A DNA stretch of 48,596 nt, taken from Candidatus Zhuqueibacterota bacterium (GTDB lineage Bacteria > Zhuqueibacterota > Zhuqueibacteria > Thermofontimicrobiales > Thiofontviventaceae). The notes under the pieces were generated by a model. It ran no database searches. It saw nothing but the letters and a program-made list of their open reading frames with translations, and was not told the DNA's origin. Shown here one piece after another: positions 43,816 through 48,596 of the stretch. The stretch is taken from positions 1-48,596 of the forward strand of contig JAFGOE010000044.1 of NCBI GenBank assembly GCA_016926625.1, read 5' to 3'. Position numbers and translations under genes: made by a program. The number at the start of each line of letters is the position of its first letter. Positions within the stretch are counted from its first letter, which is position 1.

Positions 43816-46815
43816 CTACTTAACCAATGACATCTTGATCGTCTTCTTATAAGGTCCCGCCTGGAAGCGACAGAAATAGACGCCGCTGGGATACGCGGCT
43901 GCGTTCCAGGTGATTGAGTATTGTCCTGCACCTTGATATTTATCAAGCAATACAGAAACCAGTCGCCCGGTGACATCGAATATACGGATATTTACATGAT
44001 GATCCGCAGGCAACGCGTAATCGATTTTCGCTACGGGATTGAACGGATTCGGGTAATTCTGGCTGATCGAAAATTCCTCAGGGATAGCAGGCATAGGATC
44101 AGCAGCCTGTACGTTAGTCGGGGAAGCGAAGAAATATTCGAGCACGATGTCCAGGTGTTCGCGCCAGTTGCCCCAGCTATGACCCTCGTGCCATTCGTTC
44201 CATTTTACCTGATAGCCTTTGAGCGGCAGATATTCCGCCAGAGTACGCCCGTCCACCATCAATTCGCTTTCATAGCTGCCCCAATCGATGTACATTTTCA
44301 AATCTTTCCTCGGGCCATATAACAGCATATAGTATATCTGGCGATCTTCAGGCCAATAAGCAGGCGAACATGGTGCACATAATCCGAATTGCTCCGGATG
44401 GTGGTAACAGATATATGTCGAGATTAGACCGCCGAATGAAATCCCCGTCATCGCACGCAACGAAGGATCGCGCTCTGTCCGATACGTTGTATCGATCATG
44501 GTCATGACTTCTTCGAGTATATACTGCATATAGTCGTCTTTTTGTGAAAATGCGTATTCTTCATTGCGGTTGACCGGCGGCACGAACACACCGATAATGG
44601 GGACGATTCGGTCGTGAGCAATGAGGTAATCGAGGATATTATTCGCGTTAGCGATCGATAGATATTCCGATCCGTCGTGTGCGAGGAGGACAGGATATGA
44701 TTTCTCAGGATTTTCGTCGTATTCAGCAGGAAGATAGATACGAACTTTCCGGTTGTTGCGCAGGTGTGTGCTGTAGATAAATTTTTCAACCAATGTACCG
44801 TGGGGTATATTCGGATAATAACTGATTTCAGGTCCGCGCACATAATCCGGCATGGCGAGCTCTGAATTAGGACCGTATCCGCTCATCATCTTATTATCAT
44901 TTAACGGATCCAGGATCCAGGAACTGCCGTTTATCACGAATTTATAATCGAGCCGCGCATCGGATTCATAGACATCCTGTCGATAAAATAAATCGGTTCC
45001 TGCCAGACGCGTCATGGGAAAGGCGTTTTGCTGCCAGCTGTTCATGTCGCCCGGCACATGGACCTGATTAGCTCCGCCTCGATAGAGGTAATAGACGATG
45101 TTCTTGCCATCGATAAACGGAAAGTCCGGAACCGCTGCCATAAAGCTATCCACGATCCCTGATCTCAGATAAGGTTGTTCGTTCATCACACGTTCGGCAA
45201 AGGCTCGAAATGACAATCCCAAAAATGTATGGTCGATGTCGCGACTCAACGGATCGCCCCCATAGGCGCCCATATCATTCCTCACTGTACCTAAAGATGG
45301 AAATCGCGCCATCCCAGCAGCAGCATTATCCTCGATATCATTAAAAACAGGGACTGGGTTACCGGCATCGATGCAGGGGGAGACATCGGGAGTCAGGTAA
45401 TAGTGAATCGTATCGGCGAATAGAGGATCGGCATCGATGATCTCTTCGCCAGCGCAACCACCTTCAATATTTGAGTACCTCACGATGAATTCTCCGCTGT
45501 TCTGTGTGCTATCCGGCGACACATTGCCAACGATGATTGAGTTCTCGATCCGTGAGACACCATAGGTCGACAATATGCTTGCGGCCTGAATGCTGGCTTC
45601 GTTTTTGATGATGGTGTTATTAACAAAGAAGGCATCGGTGCTCGCTTGAGTCGGTGCCGCATGCTTCTCTAATTTTCGATAACTTTCATATTTTTTGTTG
45701 AACTTCCTTAACTTCGTGACCAATTCAGTGGATTTATCGATGAACAGATAATTCCACGGCGATTTGTTGATAAAAATCCCTGCTCCGAAAGTTGCTTCAT
45801 TATCTATGATGAGATTATTACGGACGAGGGGACTGGTGTACCAGAGCGCGATGCCGCCACCGACATCGGCACGATTATCTTTAATTATATTTGATGAAAG
45901 CAGAAAAGGGAAAGAATATAAGACCGTCAGACCGCCGCCGAGTGAATTGGATTCCCATGAGTTATTTCGGACGATCGTGTTATTGTAGAGCAAACTCGAT
46001 TCCCCAAGTAGCAGTACTGCACAACCGACTCCCCATACGATATCGGTCGCGTACGATTGATTATCCGCTATAAGATTATGCTTCATCTGGAATTCATAAT
46101 TAAAATCATCACTTAAATTCCAGTTAATAAGCCCGCCACCTACTGATTCTGCTCCTGAATTAAGACTGTTATCAAATATCTTATTATAATTCATAATGGC
46201 TCTGCCGTACAGAGCTAATCCCCCTCCGGCAGCGAGTGAATCCGTCGTCACCTCGTTATTCGTGACGGAATTCATCTGAAAAATCAATACCTTATCTGTC
46301 GAATTCGAATAAAAAAACACACCTCCGCCAGCTCCATATGCGACCTCATCAACAATATTGCCTGTGATGATATTGTTCTCGATCGTAGCGCCAGATTCAA
46401 AGATGAATATTCCACCCCCCGCTTTGGTAATACCCATTTCCAGCGGATCAACGGTGGTACCCTCGCCGCCGGTGATCGTAAATCCAATTAGCTTTGAATT
46501 GGAATTTTCACCGTTGGTAAAATAGACAACAGATGCGTATTTCCGCAGTGAAGGTCGGGAACCATCGATGATTGTGTTCGCGATGTGGGAAGTATCCTGA
46601 TCGACCAGGAATTGACTGGCAATCGTTATCTGTTTACCGCCAAATGAGATGTTTTCGTAATAAATTCCCTCGGATACTAGCACGGTGTCACTATCAACGG
46701 CTGCATTGATGGCCGCCTGAATCGTGGCGACTGAATCGGGTACATGCCAGGTTTTCGCCTGAACAGATGATACCGTCAGGAAAAGACAGATAATAAAAAT
46801 GATGTAACGTTTCAT
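43816..46815 (-). CDS. Secreted right-handed beta-helix fused to an esterase-D-like hydrolase, with type IX tail
   Basis: The 999-residue product has a signal peptide (1-20), a parallel beta-helix (about 21-430; VPDSVATIQAAINAAVDSDTVLVSEGIYYENI then repeated NNIITGN/AGGGIFI turns), an E-set carbohydrate-binding-like domain (about 540-620; VHVPGDMNSWQ), and an alpha/beta-hydrolase of the enterochelin-esterase/esterase D type (about 640-890) with nucleophile Ser793 in MTGISFGG and His879 in HEGHSWGNWREHL. A type IX tail begins [19 protein letters not shown] lies seven bases before the ATG at 46815; an upstream ATG would add 13 residues. The hydrolase part resembles feruloyl or acetyl esterases and the helix part resembles pectate-lyase-type folds; the substrate may be an acylated glycan. 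Confidence 0.88.
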   Translation of the reverse strand: MKRYIIFIICLFLTVSSVQAKTWHVPDSVATIQAAINAAVDSDTVLVSEGIYYENISFGGKQITIASQFLVDQDTSHIANTIIDGSRPSLRKYASVVYFTNGENSNSKLIGFTITGGEGTTVDPLEMGITKAGGGIFIFESGATIENNIITGNIVDEVAYGAGGGVFFYSNSTDKVLIFQMNSVTNNEVTTDSLAAGGGLALYGRAIMNYNKIFDNSLNSGAESVGGGLINWNLSDDFNYEFQMKHNLIADNQSYATDIVWGVGCAVLLLGESSLLYNNTIVRNNSWESNSLGGGLTVLYSFPFLLSSNIIKDNRADVGGGIALWYTSPLVRNNLIIDNEATFGAGIFINKSPWNYLFIDKSTELVTKLRKFNKKYESYRKLEKHAAPTQASTDAFFVNNTIIKNEASIQAASILSTYGVSRIENSIIVGNVSPDSTQNSGEFIVRYSNIEGGCAGEEIIDADPLFADTIHYYLTPDVSPCIDAGNPVPVFNDIEDNAAAGMARFPSLGTVRNDMGAYGGDPLSRDIDHTFLGLSFRAFAERVMNEQPYLRSGIVDSFMAAVPDFPFIDGKNIVYYLYRGGANQVHVPGDMNSWQQNAFPMTRLAGTDLFYRQDVYESDARLDYKFVINGSSWILDPLNDNKMMSGYGPNSELAMPDYVRGPEISYYPNIPHGTLVEKFIYSTHLRNNRKVRIYLPAEYDENPEKSYPVLLAHDGSEYLSIANANNILDYLIAHDRIVPIIGVFVPPVNRNEEYAFSQKDDYMQYILEEVMTMIDTTYRTERDPSLRAMTGISFGGLISTYICYHHPEQFGLCAPCSPAYWPEDRQIYYMLLYGPRKDLKMYIDWGSYESELMVDGRTLAEYLPLKGYQVKWNEWHEGHSWGNWREHLDIVLEYFFASPTNVQAADPMPAIPEEFSISQNYPNPFNPVAKIDYALPADHHVNIRIFDVTGRLVSVLLDKYQGAGQYSITWNAAAYPSGVYFCRFQAGPYKKTIKMSLVK

Positions 46816-46864
46816 GGAGTTCTCCGGGTTTATAATGATTAATTTGGCTTTCATCGCGATCCCG

Positions 46865-47057
46865 CTGGTCGCAGGAGATTGCTTCTCCCGCTTCGCGGGA
46901 TCGCAATGACAGCTAAGATGTTGTCATGATAAATCACTCTTTCCTGGCATCACGATCCTGCGAATCAGCAGGAAATGATCGACCACTGGTCGCAGGAGAT
47001 TGCTTCGTCCGCTCCGCGGGATCGCAATACAGCTAAGATGTCGCTATGCTAAATCAC
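46865..47057. repeat. Two direct copies of a 73-base palindrome-containing repeat
   Basis: Copies lie at 46865-46937 and 46986-47057, with a period of 121 bases and only a few differences, including one deleted base. Each carries GGAGATTGCTTC, a small GC hairpin and GCGGGATCGCAAT, the right-arm parts of the 117-base elements at 10.5-10.8 kb, so they belong to the same family in reduced form. GCGATCCCGC (46856-46865) pairs with GCGGGATCGC (46895-46904). The second copy covers the stop codon of the adjacent TPR-SGNH gene. Confidence 0.8.
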
Positions 47058-48596
47058 ATCTTCACCCTATTCAACGTCTCAAGCACTGATCTGGCGTTCG
47101 TATCGTCCGGGTTCAATTCCAGTGATTTTTTGATCAATTGCTTCGCCTTATCGATTTCTCCTTTTTCTCCGTAATCCATGCTCAGTATATAATAGGCCAC
47201 GGCGAGTTCATCGTTTGTGAATCGATTATTGACCTTGTTTATCTTGATGGCCTGTTCCAACTTTTCGATTGATTGATCGCGCTTATTCATGAAGTAATAC
47301 AGCATCCCCAGTTTCGCATAAGCATAAGGCAGATGAGGACTGTATTCGAGGGCTTTTTGAAGTACATTTTCTGCTTCTTGCAGATCGTTCATACGCATAT
47401 GGAGATCGGCCAACTCGATATAGGGGAAATAGTTAAAAGGAGTCACCTTGATCACCGCCTTGTATTCCATCATGGCGCGTGTGGGTTCGTTGTTTCGCAT
47501 CAGATAGTCAGCGATCTTATAGTGTGCCTCGTTCCATCCCAATTTTTGTATTAAAAATTCGTTCACAATCGACTCGAGCATTTTATCATAGTCGCTTCCG
47601 GAATTTTTTCGAATGATGGACTCCTCTTTGAATGGCCATTGGGAGGTCAACCTTCGTATGCGTTGATTAGCGATCTCCTGCTCCAGGTCGGTGACTGCGG
47701 CGATCTGTCTGTACTCATCGGTCGTTTTTTCTCTCTCCCAGGGCCACTTTTCACCGGGAACGATGAAATGATTCCGACTCATCACATCGACGAACGCCTT
47801 TGCCATCCAGAAATAGCCCGGAAAGTTAGGATGCAAATGATCGGTGAACAAGGTTCTGCCGAGAATAGAGTCCTTACAGTACGCTTTAAACACAGGCTCC
47901 ATTTCAATGAGGGGCACCTGATGATCGTAAGCGACGCGTCTTATGATCTCATTAAATTCTTCCGTTGCTCTGAATCGAATGGCATCCTTATCTTTGGCCA
48001 GCTTGTATTCGGATTCAGCGGCTTCGAATTGTCCTATAGCTTGCAAGCACTTACCTCGCCGATAATGTAACACAGGCGATTGGTTATCGATAATCCCGGC
48101 ATTTCGATACATCTGAATGGCTTCGCTAAATCGACCCGATGCTTCGAGCTGGAGTCCCTGCTCATAGAACGCGTTCCACTCATCCTTCTGAAAATCTGAA
48201 ACCTGTTCGGAGAAATAATGACTGAACGGTTCCTGATCGGATAGATTAGAGACCAGAGTGCTCAGGATCACATCCACATCATTTGCTTTGATGATGCGAA
48301 CTATTTCCGATAAATTTTTACTGAAATAGTCCCTGGCAACATTATATTCTTTGCTGTCTAATTTAATCTGCTGGTTCTTTACCACCTGATGCATCAATGT
48401 TCTGTCTGCGTCGTCTGTATTATTTTTACCGGAAACGGATTGTCGAATCCACGTTATGAAATCGTGAACCAATTGGAAAGTCTTTAATTTCTGTAATCGT
48501 ATGTAGGTCAGGATCCACGATCTATTTTGTCCGATCTGTTGCGTGGAACCTACTCCCAGGGCTCCGTAAAATTCATTATGCCCCATGTAGATTAAG
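47054..48596 (-). CDS. TPR and SGNH-hydrolase-like protein, N-terminus outside the window (partial)
   Basis: The frame runs to the right edge without a convincing start: the residues before the first ATG at 48586 read L-I-Y, so LIYMGHNEFYGALGVGST is an internal motif, not a start. This is block III of SGNH hydrolases (the GHNE Asn), and DHLHPNFPGY (near 47840) is the Asp-x-x-His block V; the nucleophile Ser must lie beyond the edge. At least five TPR-like repeats follow, two in the middle (EAIQMYRNAGIID, AAESEYKLAKD) and three at the C-terminus (RAMMEYKAVIKV, EAENVLQKALEY, QSIEKLEQAIKIN). Such TPR-SGNH proteins are common in FCB bacteria, with unknown substrates. Confidence 0.85.
   Translation of the reverse strand, partial: LIYMGHNEFYGALGVGSTQQIGQNRSWILTYIRLQKLKTFQLVHDFITWIRQSVSGKNNTDDADRTLMHQVVKNQQIKLDSKEYNVARDYFSKNLSEIVRIIKANDVDVILSTLVSNLSDQEPFSHYFSEQVSDFQKDEWNAFYEQGLQLEASGRFSEAIQMYRNAGIIDNQSPVLHYRRGKCLQAIGQFEAAESEYKLAKDKDAIRFRATEEFNEIIRRVAYDHQVPLIEMEPVFKAYCKDSILGRTLFTDHLHPNFPGYFWMAKAFVDVMSRNHFIVPGEKWPWEREKTTDEYRQIAAVTDLEQEIANQRIRRLTSQWPFKEESIIRKNSGSDYDKMLESIVNEFLIQKLGWNEAHYKIADYLMRNNEPTRAMMEYKAVIKVTPFNYFPYIELADLHMRMNDLQEAENVLQKALEYSPHLPYAYAKLGMLYYFMNKRDQSIEKLEQAIKINKVNNRFTNDELAVAYYILSMDYGEKGEIDKAKQLIKKSLELNPDDTNARSVLETLNRVKM

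Noticed and set aside
1..48596. Search by eye for tRNA, rRNA and tmRNA genes
   Set aside because: No cloverleaf with a T-loop GTTCRANNC and matched acceptor arm, and no rRNA-like segment was seen in the intergenic gaps.

Overview
The window (about 48.6 kb, moderate G+C) reads as chromosomal DNA of a Gram-negative bacterium of the Fibrobacterota-Chlorobiota-Bacteroidota (FCB) superphylum, probably from a Calditrichota, Ignavibacteriota, KSB1 or Marinimicrobia-like lineage. This rests on five large exported proteins that end in the same roughly 85-residue tail (a QNYPNPFNP motif followed by a FlgD-like Ig fold and a basic end), which is the type IX secretion sorting tail of those phyla. A heptosyltransferase-family glycosyltransferase and several lipoproteins agree with an outer membrane. 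This is inference from protein style; no rRNA, tRNA, CRISPR array, phage gene or transposase was seen.

Layout. 1-8.6 kb: single genes and short operons for central functions: PPK2 polyphosphate kinase, a ComB-like phosphatase with a DUF2809 membrane protein, isoaspartyl peptidase/asparaginase, a bacterial dynamin followed by a DUF3783 protein, class II fructose-bisphosphate aldolase with a clear terminator, then a secreted papain-like protease. 8.7-20.8 kb: histidine ammonia-lyase, paired palindromic repeats, a NamZ-like muramidase, an ECF-type ATPase overlapping yjbQ, then a run of minus-strand genes (PfkB kinase, argS, rsfS, family 9 glycosyltransferase), a UDP-glucuronate decarboxylase-like enzyme, and polyprenyl diphosphate synthase directly abutting ApbE. 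21-24.3 kb: an exported propeller-transglutaminase and a GIY-YIG nuclease carrying a decayed exonuclease domain. 24.4-48.6 kb: almost entirely minus-strand genes for exported or cell-surface proteins: serine hydrolase with a starch-binding-like domain, a deacetylase-fold protein with golvesin-like domains, M16C metalloprotease, a four-malectin/five-BACON-like adhesin, an (alpha/alpha)6 glycosidase lipoprotein, a GH31 glycosidase, a beta-helix/esterase fusion and a TPR-SGNH hydrolase cut by the window edge.

How they work together. The right-hand third looks like a surface glycan-processing region without SusC/SusD: two glycoside hydrolases of clans that act on alpha-glucosides, malectin modules (known to bind diglucosides), a CBM20-like module, an esterase and a deacetylase-like fold. 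I infer an alpha-glucan or glucosylated-glycan theme, with type IX secretion delivering the enzymes. Upstream sites repeatedly match TTGAT(A/T)-N17-TAT(A/C)TT, so the main promoter type in this genome appears sigma70-like.

Most notable oddities are an ArgRS whose HIGH motif reads NVVS, the pseudo-exonuclease/GIY-YIG fusion, an orphan ECF ATPase translationally coupled to yjbQ, a beta-helix fused to an esterase, a long leader before the malectin gene, and three separate families of non-coding repeats.
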